From: Actinomycetes bacterium
GTDB lineage: Bacteria > Actinomycetota > Coriobacteriia > Coriobacteriales > JAEZZM01
Assembly: GCA_023418575.1 (NCBI GenBank)
Contig: JAEZZM010000049.1
Span: 1 to 64,000 of the forward strand
DNA length: 64,000 nt
Reading direction: 5' to 3'
Below the pieces are notes generated by a model, which ran no database searches, was not told the origin of the DNA, and saw only the letters and a list, made by a program, of their open reading frames with translations. Positions 25,525 to 34,118 of the stretch are shown here, one piece after another (the first letter of the stretch is position 1; every line of letters begins with the position of its first letter). The position numbers and the translations under genes are program-made.

Positions 25525-26331
25525 TCACCAGTCAACCACTTCTTCTACTATCGCACGCTGTTCGTCACTTGTTTTTCTTAAATAGAGCCTGGTGGTTTCT
25601 ATGCTTTCATGACCCATAAGATCTGCTAGGAGAGCTATGTCATTGCATTTACCTATAAAATTTCTTGCAAAAAGATGTCTAAAGGAATGAGGGTAGACCA
25701 CTTCTTCTGGTATGCCGCATTTGCCTGCTAGTGTTTTAAGCTTGCCTGAGAGAACTCGGGCACTTAGCTTTTTGCCATCCCCATATTGAAATATGTCCTC
25801 ACTTAAGTCAGCATCAGGCAAAAAGCGTATGAGATCAGCTTGTACTGAGCGAGGAATAAAGATACGTCTTAATCTTCTGCCCTTTGATAGGATGTCAATG
25901 CTTCCTTCATGCAGATCTTCAATCTTAAGACTTAAGAGCTCGCTGATTCTTAAACCTGTAGTTGCCATTAATCTAACTGCTATATACCAAAGTTTATTGT
26001 CTTGTATATAAAGCTGATCAAGAAAGCGCTTATATTGTGCTTGATTTATGACCTTATCGCAAAAACTTTTGCTTTGTATTTTGACGCACTTGAGCCTATA
26101 TTGCTCCTTATTAAGGTAATCTAAGTATGAATTAAGTGCTTGTATTTTTACATTTATAGTCTTTGGTCTATAGGTTTTACATAGCTCTGCTCTATAGCTC
26201 TTTAGATTTTCAATACTCACCTTTTTATATTTCGATAAAAACTGATCCACAGCAGTGGTATAAGTAATTATGGTATTGTGCGCCTTATCCTGCGCCTCAA
26301 GATATTCAGTAAAACTCATCTTTGTGCTCAT
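25525..26331 (-). CDS. Tyrosine recombinase/site-specific invertase-type
   Basis: A 268-residue tyrosine recombinase with an N-terminal SAM-like core-binding domain (about 1-85) and a complete catalytic set: Arg128 (TTGLRISELL), Lys150, His215 and Arg218 (PHSFRHLFA), His241 (LMGHESIETTRLYL) and nucleophile Tyr250. It is shorter than most phage integrases, lacks an arm-binding domain and has no phage or conjugation genes nearby. This fits a XerC-like or phase-variation invertase. A strong AGGAGG lies four bases before the ATG. It is located between two inverted repeats that form the 5' ends of opposing surface-protein genes, so DNA inversion is its likely role. Confidence 0.93.
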   Translation of the reverse strand: MSTKMSFTEYLEAQDKAHNTIITYTTAVDQFLSKYKKVSIENLKSYRAELCKTYRPKTINVKIQALNSYLDYLNKEQYRLKCVKIQSKSFCDKVINQAQYKRFLDQLYIQDNKLWYIAVRLMATTGLRISELLSLKIEDLHEGSIDILSKGRRLRRIFIPRSVQADLIRFLPDADLSEDIFQYGDGKKLSARVLSGKLKTLAGKCGIPEEVVYPHSFRHLFARNFIGKCNDIALLADLMGHESIETTRLYLRKTSDEQRAIVEEVVDW

Positions 26332-26411
26332 CCGTCCTCCTCTTGCTTATCTTGCTTGGGTTTTACAATCTTAGAATCTTGAATCAATACATAGTCTGAC
26401 TGTCTCTTGAA

Positions 26412-26482
26412 TATAATATGTCTTACAAGAAGATCGTTGCAGGTGTAGCAACTTTTGCTGTAGCAGCTGCTATGGTTGTTCC
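26412..26482 (+). repeat. Right inverted repeat of the candidate switch
   Basis: Counterpart of 25111-25181 (66 of 71 positions identical). Upstream of TATAAT there is no similarity to the left copy: the AAAGGA site and the promoter of the left copy are missing here. Confidence 0.88.
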
Positions 26483-27362
26483 TTCAGCATTTGCTTACAC
26501 TTCAGATCAGTACAACGAATGGGCTAAGCTTGTTGATGGTGCTAACAAGACTGCTCTTACTGATGCTGCTGCTAAGGCTGATGCTGTTACCGCTAAGGAG
26601 CTTGCACTTAAGAGCGCTAAGGCTGCAGTAGAGGCTAATAAGGCTGAAATCAAGAAGCAAGAGGACGCTATCAAGGCTGCTGAAGATGCAAAGAAAGCTG
26701 TAAAAGCTGATGACCCTGCAAAAGCAGAAAAAGATGCTCTCTACGATAAGCAAAAGCAGAACGCAGAAGCTGCCAAGACTGCTGCTGAGGGCAAGACCGC
26801 TGATCTCGAGAAGGCTGTAAAAGAGGCTGAGAAGGCTGTAGAGGAAGCTAAAGAGGCATTTGAAAAATCTGAGAAGGCTGCTGCAGGCGCTGTTGAGGCT
26901 GCAAAGACTGTAGCTGCTGTTGCTCCTGCTGATAAGGTAGCTAACGAGCTCGTAGAGAAGACCTTGGCAGAGGCAGATAAGCTCAACGTCAAGATCAATG
27001 CTATCAACCTCACTTCTCTTGAGAAGACCTATGAGCAGCAGGTTCGCACCCTTCAAGAGGGCAAGAAGCAGCTCGTAGCAGCTATGAAGGCTCTTGATGG
27101 TTACAAGAAGATGGCTCCAAACACCAAGACTGCTCTTGCTAAGGAGCTCCAGGCTGTAATGGATCGCCTCAATAAGGCTCTTGGCCAGATCAAGGATGCT
27201 GACCTTGAGAAGGCAACTGACAAGTCTAAGCTTGCTAAGAAGGGCAACGGCAAGAAGCTCCCTAAGACCGGTGAGCAGACTCCTGTAGCTCCATTTGCAG
27301 CAGCTGGTGCAGCAGCTCTTATCGCAGCTGGTCTTGTTGCTTCTCGTAAGGTTAACGCATAA
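26418..27362 (+). CDS. LPxTG-anchored coiled-coil surface protein (right, apparently silent orientation)
   Basis: A 314-residue protein. It has a signal peptide (1-26), a long Ala/Lys/Glu-rich region with heptad-like spacing (about 40-260), LPKTG at 281-285, a hydrophobic helix and the tail SRKVNA. The N- and C-terminal ends match the left LPxTG protein; the middle does not. Codon use is the same highly biased type. Upstream of the ATG the sequence TCTCTTGAATATAAT contains no Shine-Dalgarno, and no -35/-10 pair with acceptable spacing is visible in 26332-26411. A terminator follows the gene, so it is intact and potentially expressible after inversion. Confidence 0.93.
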   Translation: MSYKKIVAGVATFAVAAAMVVPSAFAYTSDQYNEWAKLVDGANKTALTDAAAKADAVTAKELALKSAKAAVEANKAEIKKQEDAIKAAEDAKKAVKADDPAKAEKDALYDKQKQNAEAAKTAAEGKTADLEKAVKEAEKAVEEAKEAFEKSEKAAAGAVEAAKTVAAVAPADKVANELVEKTLAEADKLNVKINAINLTSLEKTYEQQVRTLQEGKKQLVAAMKALDGYKKMAPNTKTALAKELQAVMDRLNKALGQIKDADLEKATDKSKLAKKGNGKKLPKTGEQTPVAPFAAAGAAALIAAGLVASRKVNA

Positions 27363-27410
27363 GTTTTAATGCGGCTTTATGATTAAGTCTCCTTATCTAA
27401 GGTAAGGATT

Positions 27411-27441
27411 AACCCTCCTGGTGAAAACTGGGAGGGTTTTT
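27411..27441 (+). terminator. Terminator of the right LPxTG gene
   Basis: Stem AACCCTCC/GGAGGGTT with a 12-base loop followed by a T-run, 48 bp past the stop. Confidence 0.9.
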
Positions 27442-27503
27442 GGTATATAACTCTATATAAGGCTTTAAATCTAAGTTAATATCCAATTATAAATCTCACA
27501 TTT

Positions 27504-29867
27504 TTATTCATTTACATAAGGCGCACCCAAGGAGTCAAGCAGCACACTTGCATCTTTGTTATGGCCCACTGCTTGAGCATAAGAAAGCTGAGCATAGCGT
27601 ATGGCCTGCTCCTTATCGCCAACTAATTCATAATAAAGGGCTCTAATGTAGTTGTAATAAGGATAGTTGGGCGCTTTTTCGATAAGTTCTTTGCTTAATT
27701 GATCTGCTAAATCCAAGAGTTCTGTCTTGCCGCCTCTCTCATAAAGGCGCAAGCATGAGTGAGCATAAGCAGCAAGACAGAGATTTTTATTGGGGAAATC
27801 CTTAAGTGCCTGTTTGCTGAGATTCGGAACAAAAGAGCTTCTGTATGAAAGATCATAGTGTTCGCTGATAGCAGCTTCTTCTATGCAGCGCCAGCGATAA
27901 TCTAAGATGTAAGGAGCCTTTTTGCAGGCGATAAGATAACTTTCAATGCTAGGTCGCTCTGAGTGTGTTCTGGCCTGAGAATAGGCATAATCAGCCTGAC
28001 TTAATTGAACGCTCACATGAACAAAAAGACTTGCTACTATCAGGCTTGCTACTCCTCGTACTAGGCTCTGCAGCTTAAGCCTATGTGCATATCTTGATTT
28101 GTAGCGCAAGAGTAAAGCAGAGTGCTGTCTGCTTGCATCCTCATTATCAGGAGCAGCAGTGTTAATCATATGCTGCGCTTCTTGTGCAGCTCTTTGGGAT
28201 TCCTCTTGAGCTTGTTTACTTGATGGCCCCTGTGCAAGGCAGAGTCCACATATAAGATAAAAGTAGGCCTCGCTTATTCCGGTGTCAGGGATGGCGCAAA
28301 GCTGCAAAATAATACCAAGAAGGCAGCTTAAAAGGATCCAAGTTTTTCTTTTTATGCAAAGCCTGAGGATACTTGCTAAAAATGCAAGGTAGAATGCAAG
28401 CTGAATGAGGCCGCCTCCCAAAGCATGTTGTAAAAATATGTTATGTGGTGAGTCAATTATAATTTTGGGATTCTGATAAATAATGGCCAAATCTTGACTG
28501 TAATTGCTAGAAAAGACACTAGTAAAAGAATCTATTCCAAAACCTGTAAGAGGTCTTTGGCTTAGGCTTTGTAGGGCAACTGACCAAATGGCATGTCTGG
28601 AGCTATGCGACCAGTAATAAGGGCTCACTATGGTGGCTAATCTGCTTATGAGAGATTCATCTTGACGAAGATGGTAGTCAAGGCTTAGTAAGATGATAAG
28701 CGTAGCAGCTAGGGCCAAGGCCACTGCTATTTTGTAGCTTGCAGCAGTCCTTGAGCCAAGAGAAAATCCAGGCCTTGTTGCCCTATGGGCTCCACCTTGT
28801 GTCCTTGCATGCACCGTTTTTTGAGTTTTTTGTGCCTGTCTTTGCGCTTGTACGTTCTTTCGCTCCTGCTGCAGTTCTTTAAGTTTGACGATACAAAGGG
28901 GTGGCTTTGCCCATTTAAAGCAGGCCTCTAAAAATAAGGTGCATACTAATATTGCTAGCCAGGTTGAGCGGTTGTAGCTAAAAAAGGCTAAGACTAAGAG
29001 TAAAACCAAGCTGCTTATCGTCAAGTAATGATCAAAGCTAAAGCTTCGGCTCAGTTTTAATCGCAAGCAAGACCAGGAAAACAGATAGACAACAATTAGG
29101 TAGGTTCCCAGCATGTTGGGGTTTCCAAAGCTGGATCCAGCTCTGTTGTCAAAACTTGCAGCCCAGCCAAAGATATCAAGACCCAAGCCCTGAAGAATGC
29201 CAACTATGCTTACGGGGATGCTTCCCAAAAGAAGTGATCGTATTAAGATGGGTAGATCTTGTGCTTTAAGTTCAATCTGAGACAGGCTTATAAGCAGGCT
29301 TAGATACAGCAGATGGGGAAGTAACCCGTTATAGCGCGTGTATGAACCCATGAAGCTTTCTAAGATACTGTTATTTATAAGGCTGCTTATGCACATCCAT
29401 ATAAAGAGCAAAGTAAAAAGCAGAATGGGTAGTTTCTGGGCATCTAAGAGAGTGCGCCAGTTTAGAGGCTTATTTAACCTTTTTGAGAGTTGACTGAGTT
29501 CGGTCTGTTCTAAGAGCTCTTTTTTATCGAAATAGCGTTTAAGCTGACTTAAGACCACAAGTGCAGCTCCGCTTATTAGTAAAAAGCACATGCGGGGCAG
29601 GGTGGTGGGGTCATATGAAAGAGGAGCCTCAACTAGATTGGCAAAATCTAAATATGAGCTAATCCAACTGGGAGATATGAGCGCTATGGCACAGAGTATA
29701 TATACGATAGCCTTATGTAAATGCCTGGACAGCCCCTTGGACTGAGGCAGAGGTAGTGCTGTTACTTGCTCCAAGATCTCACCGTCAATTCTTTTGCCTT
29801 TTGTTGATATAGAGCCCTTGAGCCCTTGTACTCTTGTACTCTTAGACTCTTTTGGCCTTGCGCTCAA
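27504..29867 (-). CDS. O-antigen ligase/Wzy-like membrane protein with C-terminal TPR-like region
   Basis: A 787-residue protein with about 11-12 hydrophobic segments between 50 and 540, and the Wzy_C-type periplasmic loop containing PLTGFGIDSFTSVFSSNY and DSPHNIFLQHALGGG. The last 180 residues are soluble and contain TPR-like helices (LCLAAYAHSCLRLYERGG, YYNYIRALYYELVGDKEQA). Such proteins ligate or polymerise surface glycans, or glycosylate pilins and other proteins; a Tad pilus locus lies 6 kb away. The start is uncertain: the only upstream candidate is TTG 29867 with AAAGG just before it, after an in-frame stop. It stands alone in its direction. Confidence 0.83.
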   Translation of the reverse strand: MSARPKESKSTRVQGLKGSISTKGKRIDGEILEQVTALPLPQSKGLSRHLHKAIVYILCAIALISPSWISSYLDFANLVEAPLSYDPTTLPRMCFLLISGAALVVLSQLKRYFDKKELLEQTELSQLSKRLNKPLNWRTLLDAQKLPILLFTLLFIWMCISSLINNSILESFMGSYTRYNGLLPHLLYLSLLISLSQIELKAQDLPILIRSLLLGSIPVSIVGILQGLGLDIFGWAASFDNRAGSSFGNPNMLGTYLIVVYLFSWSCLRLKLSRSFSFDHYLTISSLVLLLVLAFFSYNRSTWLAILVCTLFLEACFKWAKPPLCIVKLKELQQERKNVQAQRQAQKTQKTVHARTQGGAHRATRPGFSLGSRTAASYKIAVALALAATLIILLSLDYHLRQDESLISRLATIVSPYYWSHSSRHAIWSVALQSLSQRPLTGFGIDSFTSVFSSNYSQDLAIIYQNPKIIIDSPHNIFLQHALGGGLIQLAFYLAFLASILRLCIKRKTWILLSCLLGIILQLCAIPDTGISEAYFYLICGLCLAQGPSSKQAQEESQRAAQEAQHMINTAAPDNEDASRQHSALLLRYKSRYAHRLKLQSLVRGVASLIVASLFVHVSVQLSQADYAYSQARTHSERPSIESYLIACKKAPYILDYRWRCIEEAAISEHYDLSYRSSFVPNLSKQALKDFPNKNLCLAAYAHSCLRLYERGGKTELLDLADQLSKELIEKAPNYPYYNYIRALYYELVGDKEQAIRYAQLSYAQAVGHNKDASVLLDSLGAPYVNE

Positions 29868-30035
29868 GACCTTTGTGCTTTAGACCTCAAAGAGCTCAAA
29901 GCTTAAATCTGTGCCTGCGCACTAGGTGCTCTAGCTTAGGTAGTATAAAATACATAGATGATAATGTTATGAGTATATATCTAGCTTTAAGCAGGCGATA
30001 AGATCTTATACTTACCTAGATTGGATACGAGCGGT

Positions 30036-31553
30036 ATGTGGCCGCGTTTTTATAAGGAAGATTATTTAGTCATAGCTCACTACCTGGGCGTTTTACTTGC
30101 TTTAATCTCTGGCATTATGCTGGTTCCCCTGGGTCTTGCCCTAATTTTGCAGGAATGGGATGTTGCGCTCAATTTCTTCTTGGGCATGAGCCTAAGTTTT
30201 ATGTTAGCTGCGACCTTGAGGCTAGCAAAAATTAGGCCAAAAGGTATCAACAGAAGGCAGGCTTTGATGGTTACTGCCTTAATTTGGTTTATCGCCAGCT
30301 TAGTAAGTGCACTACCTCTGTATTTAAGTGGGCATTTTCTTTCATATTTGGATGCACTCTTTGAGACCGTCTCAGGTTTTACGGATACGGGCGTAGTCTT
30401 GGTGCAGGATCTTAATCATATGAGCTATGCCAACAATCTTTGGCGCCACCTTTTGCAAATAGTGGGAGGTCAAGGAATTGTAGTAATTATGCTGGGATTG
30501 GGCTCATTTGCAAAGCATTCTGGTGCAGGACTTTTGTATCAAGCTGAGGGCAGAAATGATATGATGATGCATCAGCTTGCGCATACAACTCGCTTTATTG
30601 TTGGGGCTACCACACTTTTTGTGGGAGTGGGAATCATTGCGGCAACCATAGTGCTTTTGCCCAGCGGTATGAGCTTCTTTTCTTGTCTTTTTCATTCAAC
30701 TTGTCTGACCTTTGCTGGTTTTGCAACAGGAGGCTTTACACCCATGACAAGCTCCATGGTGTATTATCACAGCTTCTCATATGAACTGGTGATGGAGCTT
30801 ATTATGCTTTCTGGCATGTTTAGCTTTGCCTTGTATTTTGCCATGTTAAGAAGGGGTCCTGGGGAGTTTTTGCGCGATATTGAGGTGCGTACCATAGCTA
30901 TTTGGATTGCTATTTGCGTTGTAATTGTTGCCTTATCTATGGGTCGTGACGCTCAGTTTAACCAATTAGATACCCTTTTACGCAGAGGCGTTTTTGTAGT
31001 AATTAGTGCAGCTACTAATACGGGATTTAGTACTTTGTACACCTCGCAGCTCACCGGAGTTCTTGCAAGTGGCGTCTTTTTTGCAGTGGTGCTCTCAATG
31101 AGTATGGGAGGTGCCACTAATTCAACAACGGGCGGAATCAAGGCCTTTAGAGTTGCTGCAGTATTAAAATCAGTGGGACATTCAGTGCGATCCTCACTGC
31201 TTCCAGACTCTGCATTAAGTAGGCCGCGTTATTATCATTTGGGAAAACGCCTGTTAAGCCCGCAAGAAGCCAAGGATGCCATGACCATATTCCTGCTCTT
31301 TTTTGTGACCTATTTAGCAGGAGCCATGATAGGCGTTATTATGGGTTATGCCCCCATGGATGCCTTGTTTGAGAGCGTTTCTGTTGCTTCAAATGCAGGC
31401 TTGAGCTCTGGAATAACTGCCCCTGACATGCCGGTTCTGTTAAAATTTGTGTACATGCTTGAAATGCTTTTTGGCCGTCTTGAGTTCTTGACGGTATTTG
31501 CTACCATGGCGGCCATTGTAGTATCCATTAAGCAGCGCAAAAAGCAGCATTAA
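30036..31553 (+). CDS. TrkH-family potassium uptake membrane protein, copy 1
   Basis: A 505-residue K+ transporter subunit with four M-P-M repeats. The four selectivity-filter loops each carry a central Gly: SGFTDTG, FATGGFTP, ATNTGFS and ASNAGLS. The ATG at 30036 is chosen because the protein then starts in register with copy 2 (MWPRFYKEDYLVIAHYLG against MLRAFSLYDLKVVAHFLG). No good Shine-Dalgarno is visible. A cytoplasmic TrkA partner is not encoded next to it. It begins a run of same-strand genes extending to mobB. Confidence 0.9.
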   Translation: MWPRFYKEDYLVIAHYLGVLLALISGIMLVPLGLALILQEWDVALNFFLGMSLSFMLAATLRLAKIRPKGINRRQALMVTALIWFIASLVSALPLYLSGHFLSYLDALFETVSGFTDTGVVLVQDLNHMSYANNLWRHLLQIVGGQGIVVIMLGLGSFAKHSGAGLLYQAEGRNDMMMHQLAHTTRFIVGATTLFVGVGIIAATIVLLPSGMSFFSCLFHSTCLTFAGFATGGFTPMTSSMVYYHSFSYELVMELIMLSGMFSFALYFAMLRRGPGEFLRDIEVRTIAIWIAICVVIVALSMGRDAQFNQLDTLLRRGVFVVISAATNTGFSTLYTSQLTGVLASGVFFAVVLSMSMGGATNSTTGGIKAFRVAAVLKSVGHSVRSSLLPDSALSRPRYYHLGKRLLSPQEAKDAMTIFLLFFVTYLAGAMIGVIMGYAPMDALFESVSVASNAGLSSGITAPDMPVLLKFVYMLEMLFGRLEFLTVFATMAAIVVSIKQRKKQH

Positions 31554-31585
31554 TACGGTGTGCAATGAGGAGATGCCGATAAACC

Positions 31586-31798
31586 ATGGCACAATTTGAC
31601 ACGGATAAATTTGACAGGGATAAAGAACATAAAGCAGGATCACATACGCGATCTCAGATTAAAGACACATCAGCATTTGCAGCCTTAGGACTGGGTCTTG
31701 AACCTGTGCGCGTGTATGCAAAGCTTATCCTCTACTTATTTATCTTTATCTTGCTCTTATTTTTAATAGCTTTTTTCTCTTTTGAGATAGTTTCATAG
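31586..31798 (+). CDS. Small hydrophobic-tailed membrane protein between the two TrkH genes
   Basis: A 70-residue open frame: a charged N-terminal half (MAQFDTDKFDRDKEHKAG) and one strong membrane helix (LILYLFIFILLLFLIAFF) near the C-terminus. It fits tightly between the two trkH genes (32 bp after, 18 bp before). AGGAG lies 13 bases upstream, longer than usual. No family recognised. Gene status is supported by position and a clear helix, but codon evidence is limited. Confidence 0.5.
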   Translation: MAQFDTDKFDRDKEHKAGSHTRSQIKDTSAFAALGLGLEPVRVYAKLILYLFIFILLLFLIAFFSFEIVS

Positions 31799-31816
31799 TT
31801 GAGATAGTTTAATAGC

Positions 31817-33385
31817 ATGCTTAGGGCTTTTAGCTTATACGATTTAAAAGTAGTTGCCCATTTTCTGGGTGTTATTTTGCTTATGACAGCAGCCTCCATG
31901 CTGGTGCCATTTGCGGTTGCGCTTATTAACCAAGAGTGGAGTCCAGCCTGTGACTTCATCTTTTCTGGCGGACTATGTGCTCTTGTGGGCGTTTTGCTTT
32001 TGCTGCTTAAAATTAGACCGAGCGCCTTAAACTCACGTCAAGCCATGTTGCTTACGGGCCTGACCTGGGTGCTCATTTCATTTTTTGGAGCAATTCCTCT
32101 TTACTTAACGGGCCATTTTAACAGCTTTTTTGATGCCCTTTTTGATTCGGTAAGTGGCTTTACCACAACGGGCTGCTCGCTTATTTCTGATGTAGACCAT
32201 CTTGCCTATTCTCATAATATTTGGCGCTTGATGACGCATGTTATAGGTGGCCAAGGTATTATCGCCTTTGCCCTTACGGTGGGTATTTTTGCGCGCTCAT
32301 CTGGAGCTGGATCCTTATATAAGGCTGAGGGTAAAAGTGATTCCATCCTGCCCAATATTGTTCAGACGGTGCGCTTTTCCATGTTTGTGACCATATTTTT
32401 TGTGAGTCTGGGCTCGGCCTTTTTGTGGCTTATCATGCTTGGTCAAGGCATGGAAGCGGGAAGGTCAATATTTCACAGCTTTGCGATAAGTGCAGCCGCC
32501 TTTGGGACGGGTGGTTTTGCTCCCATGTCCAGTTCAATTACCTATTACCATAGCATGGGCGTAGAATTTGTCTTGATGATTTTAATGTGCGCAGGAGCAC
32601 TTAACTTTACCTTGTATTTTGCCATTTGGCACGGAAGCATTGACGAGTTTTTGCGCAATATAGAGGTCAAGACCCTGGCGTATTGGGGTTTTGCAGTCAT
32701 GCTTATTTTTAGTGTAGCCTTTGCTCATGATAACCTTTTGGGAAGTAATCTTATGGCGTTAATTCGCAGGGGAGTGTTTATTGTAGTAGCAGCAATATCT
32801 AATGCAGGTTTTACTACCTTTTATACCTCCCAGGTAGCTCATGAGGCAACGCCAGCCATCATGTTTGCCATTATTTTAGCTATGAGCATTGGTGGAGCAA
32901 CAGGATCTACCTCTGGTGGCATTAAGGCGCTGCGCATTGCTTTGATCGTAAAATCCGTGCTTGCTGATGTAAAACGCGCTCTTTCCCCAGATGGGGCTCA
33001 GGTTAGAATTAAGTATCATCATATGCACGATAAGATCTTAGATAATGAGACGGCCAGCCAGGCTTTAAGCGTATTTTTACTTTTTGTTATCACCTATCTT
33101 TTGGGTACTATGGTCGCCGTTGGTTTGGGTTATCCTCCGCTACAGGCAGCCTTTGAAAGTGTAAGTGTGACTTCAAATGCAGGCATGAGCGCTGGTATAG
33201 TGGACGCAAATATGCCCTTCATATTAAAGTTGTTATATATGCTTCAAATGTGGGCAGGTCGTCTGGAGTTTTTGGCTCTTCTTGCCTTGATAGCAGGTAT
33301 TTATGTAAGTTTTAAGCCCAAACGGGAACGAGTTTCAAAGTTTAAAAAGAGACTTGAAGAAAGCTTGGATAGATATGGAATATAA
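31817..33385 (+). CDS. TrkH-family potassium uptake membrane protein, copy 2
   Basis: A 522-residue paralogue of the preceding TrkH, alignable throughout, with filter loops SGFTTTG, FGTGGFAP, ISNAGFT and TSNAGMS. The third loop reads SNAG where copy 1 has TNTG, so ion selectivity or gating may differ. The C-terminal tail is longer and basic (KPKRERVSKFKKRLEE). Its end overlaps the next gene by 11 bp, so the genes are likely co-transcribed. A true tandem duplication rather than an assembly artefact, as the DNA is well diverged. Confidence 0.92.
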   Translation: MLRAFSLYDLKVVAHFLGVILLMTAASMLVPFAVALINQEWSPACDFIFSGGLCALVGVLLLLLKIRPSALNSRQAMLLTGLTWVLISFFGAIPLYLTGHFNSFFDALFDSVSGFTTTGCSLISDVDHLAYSHNIWRLMTHVIGGQGIIAFALTVGIFARSSGAGSLYKAEGKSDSILPNIVQTVRFSMFVTIFFVSLGSAFLWLIMLGQGMEAGRSIFHSFAISAAAFGTGGFAPMSSSITYYHSMGVEFVLMILMCAGALNFTLYFAIWHGSIDEFLRNIEVKTLAYWGFAVMLIFSVAFAHDNLLGSNLMALIRRGVFIVVAAISNAGFTTFYTSQVAHEATPAIMFAIILAMSIGGATGSTSGGIKALRIALIVKSVLADVKRALSPDGAQVRIKYHHMHDKILDNETASQALSVFLLFVITYLLGTMVAVGLGYPPLQAAFESVSVTSNAGMSAGIVDANMPFILKLLYMLQMWAGRLEFLALLALIAGIYVSFKPKRERVSKFKKRLEESLDRYGI

Positions 33386-34118
33386 AGCTAAAGCGCGGAC
33401 TTTTGCTTTTCTTACAAGTGTTGCCGCTGTGTTGATGATGTGCGCTTCTGCGCCCAGTGTAGGTGCTACCGGTGCCATTGGTGGTGCTGGTACCGCTATT
33501 CAAAGCGCGCAGGCTGCAGAGGCTGCGGGGAGAGCACAAGCTGCAGAGGCTGCGGGGAGAGCACAAGCTGCAGGGGCTGCGGGGAGAGCGCAGGCTGCAA
33601 AGGCAAGTCCTCAGGCAAGTCCTGAGAGCCATTCAATTGGAACGGAAGATGAGCGCAAAGCCCTGGCGCCAGAACCCAACAAAGACCAGGTCCATAGCGT
33701 GAGGCTAGAAGATCTTCTGTCTGCTCGACAAGATTTGGATGGTCAACTTGTGAGCTTTTCAGGTGAGGCTATAGGAGATCTCATCAAAGCTGATTCAAAG
33801 CACACATGGGTGATGCTGGAAGATCAGGGCTATGGTTTATCGGTATTAATGAGAAATGAGGATGCCGATAAGATAGAGCACCTGGGAAAGTACGGTGTTA
33901 GAGGTTCAATTTTGCAGGTTGTTGGGGTCTATTATATAGCTGATCCAGACCAGGCTGGAGAGCTTGATGTGGTTGCGCGCAGCGTTAGCCTTGTTGAGAG
34001 TGGATATAGCTATGAGGAGCCCGTGCATTGGTGGAAGCTCATCTTAGGTCTGATCTTTTTAGGGGCCGCTTTGGGCTTAAGCCTTTTGTATCGTTATTTA
34101 AGGAGGCGTTCACTATAA
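33375..34118 (+). CDS. Exported, C-terminally anchored OB-fold-like protein
   Basis: A 247-residue protein with a signal peptide (about 1-30), an Ala/Gln/Arg/Gly repeat linker (about 45-80) and a compact domain (about 100-210: LDGQLVSFSGEAIGDLI, HTWVMLEDQGYGLSVLM, ILQVVGVYY) whose pattern suggests an OB-fold like those of extracytoplasmic tOB proteins. It ends with a membrane helix and YRYLRRRSL. Function unknown. ATG 33375 is taken as start, overlapping trkH copy 2; the stop overlaps the rsgA start by one base (TAATG). The linker is encoded by a 27-bp tandem repeat. Confidence 0.7.
   Translation: MEYKAKARTFAFLTSVAAVLMMCASAPSVGATGAIGGAGTAIQSAQAAEAAGRAQAAEAAGRAQAAGAAGRAQAAKASPQASPESHSIGTEDERKALAPEPNKDQVHSVRLEDLLSARQDLDGQLVSFSGEAIGDLIKADSKHTWVMLEDQGYGLSVLMRNEDADKIEHLGKYGVRGSILQVVGVYYIADPDQAGELDVVARSVSLVESGYSYEEPVHWWKLILGLIFLGAALGLSLLYRYLRRRSL
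33511..33605. repeat. 27-bp in-frame tandem repeat, about 3.5 copies
   Basis: Units beginning CAAGCTGCAGAGGCTGCGGG at about 33511, 33538, 33565 and a partial copy from 33592, with 1-3 differences. They encode QAAEAAGRA-type units. Confidence 0.9.

Larger units (their letters stand above)
25111..26482. other. Candidate invertible DNA segment with internal tyrosine recombinase
   Basis: The 71-bp inverted repeats at 25111-25181 and 26412-26482 bound a segment with a recombinase gene and one outward promoter plus ribosome binding site that faces the left LPxTG gene. Inversion would move that promoter to the right LPxTG gene, which at present has neither promoter nor ribosome binding site. What is seen is the arrangement; inversion itself is inference. 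Confidence 0.65.

Noticed and set aside
25525..26331. Recombinase as a prophage or integrative-element integrase
   Set aside because: No phage, conjugation or excisionase genes, no tRNA attachment duplication near it, and no arm-binding domain. The flanking inverted repeats point to inversion.
30036..33385. trkH duplication as an assembly error
   Set aside because: The two genes are clearly diverged in DNA and protein, with different tails and a distinct gene between.
33342..33632. Minus-strand frame rich in Cys/Ser/Leu/Pro/Arg
   Set aside because: It is the antisense of the 27-bp coding minisatellite; repeat frames stay open by periodicity.
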